From assembly GCF_014640635.1 (NCBI RefSeq), contig NZ_BMHI01000005.1, forward strand, positions 434,001-498,000: a stretch of 64,000 bases of DNA. Reading direction: 5' to 3'. The position numbers were made by a program, and so were the translations under genes. The notes under the pieces are model-generated. The model did not search any database. It was not told the origin of the DNA and saw nothing but the letters and a program-made list of their open reading frames with translations. Positions 1 to 7,503 of this stretch are shown one piece after another. Each line of letters starts with the position of its first letter. Position 1 is the stretch's first letter. Source of the DNA: Flexivirga endophytica (GTDB lineage: Bacteria; Actinomycetota; Actinomycetes; Actinomycetales; Dermatophilaceae).

Positions 1-1130
1 ATGTGCCGTTCTGCTCGGTCCGGTGCGGCTATTGCGACTTCAACACCTACACGATCAGCGAGCTCGGGGGACATGGCGCGAGCGTGGCGACGTATGCCGA
101 CGCGGCCGTCGCCGAGTTGGGTCTCGCCCGCCGGGTCCTGGGCGATGACGCACCTGCGGTGAGCACCGTCTTCGTCGGAGGGGGAACACCGACGATGCTG
201 CGTGCCGACGATCTGGTGCGGATGCTCGGTGAGGTGCGTGAGGTCTTCGGTCTCCAACCCGGCGCAGAGGTCACCACCGAGGCCAACCCCGACACGGTTG
301 ATGGTCGGGTTGCCGACGCCCTGGCCGCAGGCGGCTTCGGCAGGGTGAGTCTCGGGATGCAGTCGGCCGTCCCACATGTGCTCGCCACACTGGAGCGCAC
401 TCACGATCCGGACAACGTCGGGTCCGCGCTGCGAGCGGTCCGCGAAGTCGGCATGCAGGTCAGCCTCGATCTCATCTACGGCACGCCGGGCGAGAGCCTG
501 GACGACTGGCGGCGCAGCCTGGAGGCGGCCGTCGAGTTGGCGCCGGACCACATCAGCGCCTACGCGCTGGTGGTCGAGGACGGCACCAAGCTCGCCGCCC
601 AGGTGCGACGAGGCGTCGTGCAGATGCCGGAGGACGACGACGAGGCAGCGAAGTACGAGATCGCCGAATCCATCCTGAGCGCAGCAGGATTCGAGTGGTA
701 CGAGATCAGCAACTGGGCTCGTCGGCCGGATGCGCGGTGCCGGCACAACGAGTCCTACTGGCGCGGCGACGACTGGTGGGGGATCGGTCCGGGTGCGCAC
801 AGCCACGTCGGCGGAGTGCGCTGGTGGAACGTCAAGCATCCCTCGCCATACGCCGATCGCGTGCTCGCGGGCACGTCACCGGGGGCAGGCCGCGAGTTGC
901 TCACCGCCGAGCAGTCGTATGACGAGCAGGTTCTGCTCGGCATACGACTCACCGAGGGCCTGCCACTCGACGTACTGCGGGGGCCGGGTCGTGCTGCCGT
1001 CGCCGGCCTCATCGCGGACGGTCTGCTCGACGGTGCGGCGGCTGTCCGGCGGGATCGGCCCGCCGCTCGGTTGACCCTGCGTGGGCGGCTGCTCGCCGAC
1101 ACAGTGGTCCGCGGGCTGCTCGCCTACTGA
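1..1130 (+). CDS. hemW: HemW-like radical SAM haem chaperone, 5' end cut off
   Basis: Probable HemW, the radical-SAM family protein that binds haem and was long annotated as oxygen-independent coproporphyrinogen III oxidase. The window opens inside the gene: the first complete codon is at 3, and the visible protein begins VPFCSVRCGYCDFNTYT, so only a short N-terminal piece is missing. The CxxxCxxC iron-sulfur motif is at visible residues 4-11, followed by the SAM-binding GGGTPT and the EANPDT segment. The C-terminal HemN-type domain runs to the TGA at 1130. About 375 residues are visible, close to the usual 380-400. The downstream neighbour is convergent and a long palindrome lies between them. 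HemW upstream of hrcA is normal actinobacterial order, here separated by the NAD genes. Confidence 0.93.
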   Translation, partial: VPFCSVRCGYCDFNTYTISELGGHGASVATYADAAVAELGLARRVLGDDAPAVSTVFVGGGTPTMLRADDLVRMLGEVREVFGLQPGAEVTTEANPDTVDGRVADALAAGGFGRVSLGMQSAVPHVLATLERTHDPDNVGSALRAVREVGMQVSLDLIYGTPGESLDDWRRSLEAAVELAPDHISAYALVVEDGTKLAAQVRRGVVQMPEDDDEAAKYEIAESILSAAGFEWYEISNWARRPDARCRHNESYWRGDDWWGIGPGAHSHVGGVRWWNVKHPSPYADRVLAGTSPGAGRELLTAEQSYDEQVLLGIRLTEGLPLDVLRGPGRAAVAGLIADGLLDGAAAVRRDRPAARLTLRGRLLADTVVRGLLAY

Positions 1131-1141
1131 CGCACCCACAT

Positions 1142-1214
1142 GCCGAATGACGGCTTTCTCGCCGAGTGACGGCCGTATCCGACCGTCACTCGGCGAGGGA
1201 GCCGTCATTCGGCG
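1142..1214. repeat. Long intergenic palindrome, copy 1 (GCCGAATGACGGC family)
   Basis: Two stacked inverted repeats. The outer arms GCCGAATGACGGC (1142-1154) and its complement (1201-1213) match over 13 bases. The inner arms at 1158-1172 and 1183-1197 match over 15 bases, with a 10-base loop. The right arm overlaps the stop codon of the sigma-factor gene at 1205-1207. It sits between two convergent genes, so a bidirectional transcription-termination role is possible, although no U-tract follows. A related copy lies at 2905-2970. Confidence 0.85.
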
Positions 1215-2266
1215 AGGGGTGGCAACTCGCCCGGCAGGCCGAGTGCGGTGAAGTGCTCGGCACCGAGGAAGGACGTGATGCCCGAGATGCGGGTGTCGCG
1301 CAGAGTCAGGACGGTGATGGCCCAGGCCCCGTGCGCCGGTGCGCCGTCCGGGCACAGATAACACGCAACCGCCGGCTGCGCGTTGACGCTCGTCGGAAGG
1401 GTCCGCCAGCTTCCACAGTTGCCCATCGGCACCTGCGCCGCGAAGTCGCCGACCGACGCCAGCCCGGCATACCAGTGCGGCATCGGTGGCATCGCCCACG
1501 TGACGTCCTCGGTCACCAGGTCGACCAGCGCGTCGGTGTCGCGACGCTCGAGCGCCGTGGTGAACCGTTCGACGACAGCGCGCAGCTCGTCGTCGCCGAT
1601 CTCACGCGCGGTGGCCTGCTGCGACGGGTCCGGCACGCGCCGAGCGACCCGCGCACGCGCGCGCTGCAGCGCGCTGTTGACCGACGCCGTCGTGGTGCGC
1701 ATCATCGTCGCGATCTCCTCGGCGGGGAAGCCGAGGACGTCGAAGAGCAGCAGGGCAGCACGCTGATTGCCCGGCAGATGTTGCAGTGCCGCGACGAAGG
1801 CGAGTTCGACCGCCTCCCGCTGCTCGTAACGCGCCGCGGGAGAGGCAGTGCCGTGAGGCAGGTCTCCGGCGTACGGACCCAACCAGGCGATCTCGCCACT
1901 CGGTGCGTCGTTGACGACTGACCGGGCGCTTGCCGGTCCGAGATCGACGGGCATCGCGCGTCGCCCACGCGCGCGAGCGAGGTCGATGCACGATCGCGTG
2001 GCCACGGTGTAGAGCCAGGTCCGCAGCGTGCTGCGTCCCTCGAAGTCGCCGAGCCGTCGCCAGGCCTTGACCAGCGCGTCCTGCAGCGCGTCGTCGGCGT
2101 CGTGGGAGGCGGCCAGCATCCGGTAGCAGTGCGCACGGAGCTCGGGGAGCAGCGGTCGCACGAGGCGGTCGTATGCCGCGCGGTCGCCCCGGCCGGCCAG
2201 CAGCACGTCGTCGTCGGGGTCGGGTGACGACACCACCGAGGGCTCACCGGAAGAAGTTTCGCTCAC
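1205..2266 (-). CDS. ECF-type sigma-70 factor with SnoaL-like C-terminal domain
   Basis: An RNA polymerase sigma factor of the extracytoplasmic-function class, SigG-like by overall build. Residues about 20-95 hold sigma region 2 (AYDRLVRPLLPELRAHCYRM, then DADDALQDALVKAWRRL). Residues about 150-205 hold region 4 with its helix-turn-helix (FPAEEIATMMRTTTASVNSA). From about 225 to the end is a SnoaL/NTF2-like extension (VERFTTALERRDTDALVDLV), typical of long ECF groups that are thought to be controlled in cis instead of by a separate anti-sigma factor. No anti-sigma gene is adjacent. The start is GTG at 2266 with a weak ribosome site, so an internal start is possible. It is divergent from the DinB gene at 2353, which may be a target. 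Confidence 0.85.
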   Translation of the reverse strand: MSETSSGEPSVVSSPDPDDDVLLAGRGDRAAYDRLVRPLLPELRAHCYRMLAASHDADDALQDALVKAWRRLGDFEGRSTLRTWLYTVATRSCIDLARARGRRAMPVDLGPASARSVVNDAPSGEIAWLGPYAGDLPHGTASPAARYEQREAVELAFVAALQHLPGNQRAALLLFDVLGFPAEEIATMMRTTTASVNSALQRARARVARRVPDPSQQATAREIGDDELRAVVERFTTALERRDTDALVDLVTEDVTWAMPPMPHWYAGLASVGDFAAQVPMGNCGSWRTLPTSVNAQPAVACYLCPDGAPAHGAWAITVLTLRDTRISGITSFLGAEHFTALGLPGELPPLAE

Positions 2267-2352
2267 AGCCGATGAGTATGCCGCGAACGCGACGTCTCAC
2301 TCCTGTCGGAACACGAACGGTCGGGCAGTCGGCCCGCAGAAGGAGCTGAACC

Positions 2353-2886
2353 ATGAACACAACGGTCGAGGTCGGTGCGGACGTCGAGAAGGCGACGCTG
2401 ACGGCATACCTGCAGGAGCAGCGCGCAGCAGTGCTCGCGATCGTGGAGGGCCTGGACGAGGCCGCGCTGCGGACGCCGGTGGTGCCGTCCGGGTGGTCAC
2501 CGATCGGGCTGATCTGGCATCTCGGTGGCGCCGAGATGTACTGGTTCGAGATCGTGCTGGCCGGTGAGCTGCCCGAAGACGAAGAGCAGGACGAGCCGGA
2601 CGACGCGCCGGATGACATGGGTTCGGGGACGGGGTTCCGGACCGACGAACCGATCGCCGAGGTGCTGGAGGCATACCGTGCCCAGTGCAGGAAGTCGGAC
2701 GAGGTGCTCGCGTCGGTCCCGCTGGATGCCGCACCGTGCGGCCCGGTCGCGCCAGAGCACGTCGAGCTCGCGACCAGTGTGCGAACCATCGTGCTGCACA
2801 TGATCGAGGAGACCGCCCGGCACGCCGGCCATCTGGACGTCGCGCGCGAACTCCTCGACGGTCGCACCGGACTCGGCCCGCGGTAA
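2353..2886 (+). CDS. DinB/DUF664 family protein (putative mycothiol-dependent enzyme)
   Basis: A 177-residue protein of the DinB four-helix superfamily, DUF664 branch. The N-terminal helix (EKATLTAYLQEQRAAVLAIV) and WSPIGLIWHLGGAEMYWFE, with the conserved metal-type histidine, are typical. HMIEETARHAGHLDVAREL near the C-terminus carries the two further histidines. The start is supported by AGGAG at 2341-2345, seven bases upstream of ATG. In actinobacteria this superfamily includes mycothiol S-transferases; substrate unknown. It is divergent from the sigma gene across about 86 bases and ends before a long palindrome. Confidence 0.8.
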   Translation: MNTTVEVGADVEKATLTAYLQEQRAAVLAIVEGLDEAALRTPVVPSGWSPIGLIWHLGGAEMYWFEIVLAGELPEDEEQDEPDDAPDDMGSGTGFRTDEPIAEVLEAYRAQCRKSDEVLASVPLDAAPCGPVAPEHVELATSVRTIVLHMIEETARHAGHLDVARELLDGRTGLGPR

Positions 2887-2904
2887 ACGGACGGTCCCCA
2901 CCCT

Positions 2905-2970
2905 GCCGAATGACGGCTTCTTCGCCGAATGACGGTCAGATTGGGTCGTCAGTCGGCGAAGAAGCCGTCA
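2905..2970. repeat. Long intergenic palindrome, copy 2 (GCCGAATGACGGC family)
   Basis: Inverted repeat with arms 2911-2934 and 2947-2970 matching at 23 of 24 bases around a 12-base loop. The left part (2905-2935) matches copy 1 (1142-1172) at about 28 of 31 bases. Like copy 1 it lies between convergent genes (DinB protein and nadC). The two copies bracket the sigma/DinB gene pair. Confidence 0.85.
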
Positions 2971-2981
2971 CACGTGGGAGC

Positions 2982-3875
2982 TCAGGCCTGCAGGTCGAGG
3001 CCGAAGTCGTGACAGGTGACGCTGTGGGTGATCGCGCCGACCGAGATCGCGTCGGCGCCCGCGCGTGCCAGCTCCTGCACTGTCTCTTCGTTCACGCCAC
3101 CGGACACCTCTGCGACCAGGGGTGCCGGGTGGCGACGGATGTGCGAGACGCCGGTGGCGACCTGCCACGCCTCCATGTTGTCCAGCAACACCGCGTGGAC
3201 GACCGGGGCGAGCCCCTCGGAGATGCGCTCTGCGTCGAACGCCAGCACCGTGTCGAGCTGCTCGATCGTGTCCACCTCGATCTCGACCCGCACGAGATGA
3301 CCGCCGCCCGCCGCGAGGCGATCCAGGACCGGAAGCAGTCCGCCACCGAGCCCGATGTGGTTGTCCTTGACGAGCACTGCGTCATACAGGCCGAATCGGT
3401 GGTTGGTCCCGCCGCCGTCGAGCACCGCCTGCTTCTCCAGCTCCCGCAGACCCGGGGTCGTCTTCCGGGTGTCGACGATGCGTGCCTTGGTGCCGTCGAC
3501 GAGATCGACGAAAATGCTGGTGCGCGAGGCGATCCCGGTCAGGTGACCCAGCAGGTTGAGGGCGGTGCGCTCAGCCGTCAGCACGGACCGGGCCGATCCG
3601 CTGATCGTCGCGACGAGGTCGCCGGTCGCGAGTTTGTCACCCGCCTGCTTGGCCCAGTCGATCTGCAGGGTCGGGTCGACGGCGGTGAACGTGGCGGTTG
3701 CGGCCTCGTCACCGGAGAGCACTCCCTCCTCACGGCTGACGATGTATGCCGTTCCCGCCGCGTCGCCCGGCACGGTCAACCGAGTGGTGAGGTCACCGCC
3801 GAGGCCGAGGTCCTCGGTAAGCGCAGTGCGGACGACGCGCTCCAGGCCGGGGGAGATGGTTCGGGTCGTGGTCAT
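2982..3875 (-). CDS. nadC: Nicotinate-nucleotide pyrophosphorylase (carboxylating)
   Basis: Quinolinate phosphoribosyltransferase, converting quinolinate and PRPP to nicotinate mononucleotide, the third step of de novo NAD synthesis. The 297-residue protein has the usual N-terminal lobe and the hallmark barrel motifs LTAERTALNLLGHLTGIAS, DTRKTTPGLRELEKQAV, GGGTNHRFGLYDAVLVKDNH and VEIEVDT. Its ATG overlaps the nadB stop by four bases (ATGA), so it is translationally coupled as the last gene of nadA-nadB-nadC. It ends a few bases from palindrome copy 2. Confidence 0.95.
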   Translation of the reverse strand: MTTTRTISPGLERVVRTALTEDLGLGGDLTTRLTVPGDAAGTAYIVSREEGVLSGDEAATATFTAVDPTLQIDWAKQAGDKLATGDLVATISGSARSVLTAERTALNLLGHLTGIASRTSIFVDLVDGTKARIVDTRKTTPGLRELEKQAVLDGGGTNHRFGLYDAVLVKDNHIGLGGGLLPVLDRLAAGGGHLVRVEIEVDTIEQLDTVLAFDAERISEGLAPVVHAVLLDNMEAWQVATGVSHIRRHPAPLVAEVSGGVNEETVQELARAGADAISVGAITHSVTCHDFGLDLQA

Positions 3876-5335
3876 GCTGTCGCTCCTTGATGTGTCTCGG
3901 TGCGGTCGGTGTTCCGGGCGTGCACGTCGTCGGTGCGGCGGTGGGCGCCGATGCTGTGCGGGTGTGCCAGGGCGGACCGGGCGATCAGCCAGGCGACATA
4001 CGGGACGTCTTCACCGGTGTGGGGGGCCAACCTCTCGACGGCACGTTCCAGGGTCGCACCGTCGCGCAGCACTCCGCACGCGCTGCTGAGCAGGGCCCGC
4101 ACGTCCTGCACCGACAGCGTCGCAATGTCGTTGCGGGGGAGCACCGTTGCAGGGTCGACCTGCGGCAGGTTCTCTGCCCACGCCCCGGGGAGCGGGCCGC
4201 ACGCGTCCTGCGCCGCAGCGCGGCCGGTCACGACGGCTTCGAGCAACGAATTGGACGCGAGTCGGTTGGCGCCGTGCAGGCCGGTGCGGGAGACCTCGCC
4301 GATCGCCCACAGGCCCGGCACCGAGGTGCGGCTGTGCTGGTCGACGGTGAGGCCGCCCATGGAGTAGTGCAGAGCGGGCCGGACCGGCAGCAGGTCGGTC
4401 GCGAGATCGAGACCGCAGCCTTCGGCAATGGCCGCGACAGCCGGGAATCGGCTTGTTACATCAGGGATCTCGCGTGCGTCGAGGCGGACCTTGCGGCCGG
4501 CGCCCAGTTGCTCCCACACCGCGGCAGCCACGACGTCACGGGGCTGCAGCTCCTCGACGAACCGGCTGCCGTCCGCCAGCAGCTTCGCGCCGGCTCCTCG
4601 CAGTGCCTCGGTCAGCAACGGCAACGGATCACGCGGCACATCGAGCGCAGTGGGGTGGAACTGCACGAGGTGCAGGTCGTCGGTGCGCGCACCGATCCGG
4701 GCAGCGAGCGCGACGCCTTGGCCCAACGCGGTCGTCGGGTTGGTGGTGTGCCCCCAGAGGCCACCGAGGCCGCCGGTCGCCAGCACGACGCGGGACGTCT
4801 CGATCGTCTCGGTCGTGCCGTCCGTGCGTCGCACCAGCACGCCCCGGACCGCGCCGTGATCATCGGCGAGAATCTCGACGAGCGATTGGTTTTCGCGCAC
4901 GTCGACAGTGGGAGAGTGCAGGACGGCGGACGCCATACAGGCGGTGATGGCGGCGCCACTGTGATCGCCGGCGTGCGCCACGCGCGGCCGCCGGTGACCC
5001 CCTTCGAGCGCCAGGTCGAGGCTGCCGTCGGCGGCACGGTCGAACGGCACGTCGAGCTCGGTCAGCAGCCGGACGATCTCGGGCGCGACACCGGTGATCC
5101 GGTCGATGACCGCGCGGTCACCCGCGAGCGCCCCGGCACGCCAGGTGTCGTCGGCGTGGTCCTGCGTCGAGTCGTTCGGCGCAAGGGCGGCTGCGACGCC
5201 ACCCTGCGCCCACATGCTCGCGGCGCCGGACGTGAGCGACTCCGCGGTCACCAGCACACATGGCTCGGTCGCGGCCCAGGCGCACGTGAGTCCGGCGAGT
5301 CCGGACCCGACGATGACGATGGGGCTTTCCTTCAT
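3872..5335 (-). CDS. nadB: L-aspartate oxidase
   Basis: FAD-dependent L-aspartate oxidase producing iminoaspartate for NadA. The start at 5335 gives 487 residues beginning MKESPIVIVGSGLAGLTCAW, which places the GxGxxG FAD fold directly at the N-terminus; longer in-frame starts would add a non-conserved arginine-rich tail overlapping nadA. The flavoprotein motifs SGAASMWAQGGVAAAL, RVAHAGDHSGAAI and YSMGGLTVDQHSRTSVPGLW are present. It overlaps nadA by one base (TGATG) and nadC by four bases, so the three genes form one transcript. Confidence 0.94.
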   Translation of the reverse strand: MKESPIVIVGSGLAGLTCAWAATEPCVLVTAESLTSGAASMWAQGGVAAALAPNDSTQDHADDTWRAGALAGDRAVIDRITGVAPEIVRLLTELDVPFDRAADGSLDLALEGGHRRPRVAHAGDHSGAAITACMASAVLHSPTVDVRENQSLVEILADDHGAVRGVLVRRTDGTTETIETSRVVLATGGLGGLWGHTTNPTTALGQGVALAARIGARTDDLHLVQFHPTALDVPRDPLPLLTEALRGAGAKLLADGSRFVEELQPRDVVAAAVWEQLGAGRKVRLDAREIPDVTSRFPAVAAIAEGCGLDLATDLLPVRPALHYSMGGLTVDQHSRTSVPGLWAIGEVSRTGLHGANRLASNSLLEAVVTGRAAAQDACGPLPGAWAENLPQVDPATVLPRNDIATLSVQDVRALLSSACGVLRDGATLERAVERLAPHTGEDVPYVAWLIARSALAHPHSIGAHRRTDDVHARNTDRTETHQGATA

Positions 5336-6324
5336 CAGTGCACCTCTAGCATCCGGTCGATGGCGCGGCGGGCGGGGGCGGCGACGGACGGGTCGACTTC
5401 GATCTCGGGGCCACCGGTCTCGAGGGCTTTTCGTATGGCGCCCAACGTGTTTCGCTTCATGTGCGGGCACAGGTTGCACGGGCGCACGAACTCAAGGTCG
5501 GGGTGTTGCGCGGCGATGTTGTCGCTCATCGAGCACTCGGTGATGAGTGCGACACTGGCCGGCTGCTCATCCTCGACATACCGCTGCATGTCCGCGGTCG
5601 AGCCGGCGAAGTCGGCTTCGGCGACGACCTCCGGCGGGCACTCGGGGTGCGCGAGCACGGTGACCCCAGGGTGGCCCTGGCGGATCTGCACGATGTCCAG
5701 CGGGGTGAAGCGCTCGTGGACCTCGCAGGCTCCCGGGTGGGTGACGACCTCGACGCCGGTCAGCGCGGCGATGTTCTTGGCGAGGTACTGGTCGGGGATC
5801 ATGATCACTTTGTCGACACCGAGCGACGTGATGATCTTGACCGCGTTGCCCGAGGTGCAGCAGATGTCGCTCGCCGCCTTCACAGCCGCGGAAGTGTTGA
5901 CGTAGGTGACGACCGGAGCTCCCGGGTGGTCTTTGCGCAGTTGCGCGATGTCTTCGGGCGTGATGCTTTCCGCCAACGAGCAGCCGGAGCGCAGGTCGGG
6001 CAGCAGCACCCGTTTGCTCGGGTTGAGCAGCTTGGCGGTCTCGGCCATGAAGTGCACACCGGCGAGCACGATCGTGCCGGCGTCGACCTTCTCGGCCTCG
6101 CGGGCCAGCGCTAGCGAGTCGCCCTTGATGTCGGCGACGCCGTGGAACACCTCGGGTGTCATGTAGTTGTGCGCCAGGATCACGGCATCGTGCTCGACCT
6201 TGAGGCGCTGGATCGCCTCGATGTCGTCGGCATACATCGCCCACTCGACCTCGGGGATCACGTGCCGCACGGTCTCGTATGCCGCCGCGTGGTCGTAGGA
6301 CTGCAATTCGCTGATGCTCACCAT
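5335..6324 (-). CDS. nadA: Quinolinate synthase, [4Fe-4S] type
   Basis: Quinolinate synthase condenses iminoaspartate with dihydroxyacetone phosphate. The 329-residue protein shows the three cluster cysteines in RSGCSLAESI, DICCTSGNAVKI and CNLCPHMKRNTL, plus AHNYMTPEVFHGVADIKGDS and HPECPPEVV. The start is ATG at 6322-6324, first gene of nadABC. About 20 bases upstream of the start lies an AT-rich tandem palindrome (6344-6375). The NAD repressor-type gene nrtR is the next gene, so the operon is probably repressed when NAD metabolites are sufficient. Confidence 0.95.
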   Translation of the reverse strand: MVSISELQSYDHAAAYETVRHVIPEVEWAMYADDIEAIQRLKVEHDAVILAHNYMTPEVFHGVADIKGDSLALAREAEKVDAGTIVLAGVHFMAETAKLLNPSKRVLLPDLRSGCSLAESITPEDIAQLRKDHPGAPVVTYVNTSAAVKAASDICCTSGNAVKIITSLGVDKVIMIPDQYLAKNIAALTGVEVVTHPGACEVHERFTPLDIVQIRQGHPGVTVLAHPECPPEVVAEADFAGSTADMQRYVEDEQPASVALITECSMSDNIAAQHPDLEFVRPCNLCPHMKRNTLGAIRKALETGGPEIEVDPSVAAPARRAIDRMLEVH

Positions 6325-6343
6325 CGACTCCTCAAACGGTTAA

Positions 6344-6375
6344 TGCTCATCTTGAGTAAATGCTGAAACTGAGCA
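6344..6375 (-). promoter_or_regulatory. Tandem palindromic operator in front of nadA, probable NrtR site
   Basis: Two 15-base palindromes of form TGCTCA-N3-TGAGCA: TGCTCAtctTGAGTA at 6344-6358 and TGCTGAaacTGAGCA at 6361-6375. Each has five of six arm bases matched, and their starts are 17 bases apart. The stretch is strikingly AT-rich for this genome and lies 20-51 bases upstream of the nadA ATG, where a repressor would block transcription. The adjacent nrtR gene makes NrtR the natural candidate. I have not compared it with a published NrtR consensus. Confidence 0.65.
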
Positions 6376-6419
6376 TAACAGAGCAGTCGTCCGCGGCGTC
6401 AGTCGAGCACCCCTTGTGC

Positions 6420-6490
6420 CGAGAGGACAGGCGATTGCTGAGTGGATAGGTGATTCTGCCCCTCTGACCGCGAAATTGCCTGTCCTCTCG
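6420..6490. repeat. Intergenic palindrome with a degenerate internal copy
   Basis: Arms 6420-6436 (CGAGAGGACAGGCGATT) and 6474-6490 match at 16 of 17 bases in inverted orientation. A degenerate direct copy of the left arm, GAGTGGATAGGTGATT, lies inside at 6440-6455. The plan (two direct units, then the inverted complement) resembles the palindrome at 1142-1214, with a different core. It lies downstream of the nrtR stop and upstream of nadA. The rest of the 276-base gap holds only the tandem operator. Confidence 0.75.
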
Positions 6491-6600
6491 ATCAACGGGT
6501 ATCCGCTCGGCGAGTGGGCGGAGTACTCACTCGGCCGCCGGCTGACGCTGCGGAGGCTTCGGTACGACGGTCAACCACGGCGATGAGTCGGAGCAGGGGC

Positions 6601-7503
6601 CTATCTCGGCAACGGGAGCTTGGTGCCGACCTGGGCGCGTTCTTCGCGCACCGAGCCGCGGAAGCGGTACAGCTTCGCGGGGCGGCCGCCGGTCTCGTGC
6701 GAGACCTCGCCGGTGGGTTCGACCAGCTCGTGCTGCACCTCCACCGCGCGGCGGAAGTTCTGCTTGTGCACGTGCTGACCGGCGATGGCCTCGACCGTCT
6801 CCTGCAGTGCCAGCAGGGTGAACGTCTCGGGCATCAGCTCGAAGATCACCGGGCGGTACTGCAGCTTGGCCCGGATTCGGGACAGACCGGTCGCCAGGAT
6901 GCGGCGGTGATCGTGCAGCATCGGACCGGCCGTGAGCGCGGAAATGCTTCCGGCAGAGGGGGATTCGGCCACCAGGCGTGCTTCCCAGAGCAGCTCGTAA
7001 CGCTGCAGCGCCAGGTCGGGACGCCACGGCCGTTCGTCATACGCGAAGAGGAAGCGGCATCGATCGAGACGCTCCTCGGAGCCGATCGACCATCGACGCA
7101 GGGCGCGTTCGATCTCCTCGCCGAGCCGGTCGGCGCCGGAGGCGTCGAGGTGCCTCCGGTCCTCCCACGGCAGGAGGTCGTAGAGCGCCGACCAGTCGGT
7201 CGGTCGAACACTGCCCGCGATCTGGGCACGGGTCAGTCCGAGGTAGGAGATCGACACCATCCGCCGGTCGTCACTGGAGCGGCCGAGGTCGGCGAAGGTG
7301 TAGAGCTGCTCGACATACCCGAGATCGAATCCGCTGTGTTCGCGGGCGAACTCGCGCACGCCTGCCTGCAAGGACTCCTCCTCGACGCGCAGCGGCCCCG
7401 CAGGCAGAGCCGGGGGTTCTCCCGCGGCCAGTACCCATGGGTGCCCGTCGTCGACCGCGAGCACCACGGCGACCAGCTCGGCGCTCAGCCCGACGTCGCT
7501 CAT
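6601..7503 (-). CDS. nrtR: NrtR-type NUDIX transcriptional regulator of NAD metabolism
   Basis: A 300-residue fusion of an N-terminal NUDIX fold (VVLAVDDGHPWVLAAGEPPA, with a degenerate NUDIX box VEEESLQAGVREFAREHSG) and a C-terminal winged helix (VIFELMPETFTLLALQETVE, then HKQNFRRAVE and GGRPAKLYRF). This is the architecture of NrtR, a repressor whose NUDIX domain senses ADP-ribose or related NAD derivatives; the NUDIX box lacks canonical catalytic spacing, as is usual for the regulator branch. The ATG at 7503 overlaps the stop of the upstream DUF3097 gene (ATGA). Its position next to nadABC and the tandem operator supports the role. Confidence 0.9.
   Translation of the reverse strand: MSDVGLSAELVAVVLAVDDGHPWVLAAGEPPALPAGPLRVEEESLQAGVREFAREHSGFDLGYVEQLYTFADLGRSSDDRRMVSISYLGLTRAQIAGSVRPTDWSALYDLLPWEDRRHLDASGADRLGEEIERALRRWSIGSEERLDRCRFLFAYDERPWRPDLALQRYELLWEARLVAESPSAGSISALTAGPMLHDHRRILATGLSRIRAKLQYRPVIFELMPETFTLLALQETVEAIAGQHVHKQNFRRAVEVQHELVEPTGEVSHETGGRPAKLYRFRGSVREERAQVGTKLPLPR

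Noticed and set aside
5336-5479. Extended N-terminus of nadB
   Set aside because: The extra 48 residues are Arg/Pro-rich, lie within nadA, and would precede the FAD fold that normally begins the protein.
6351-6374. Possible HspR/HAIR site (CTTGAGT ... ACTGAG) near nadA
   Set aside because: The spacing is ten bases and the right half does not match ACTCAAG; the two TGCTCA palindromes explain the sequence better.
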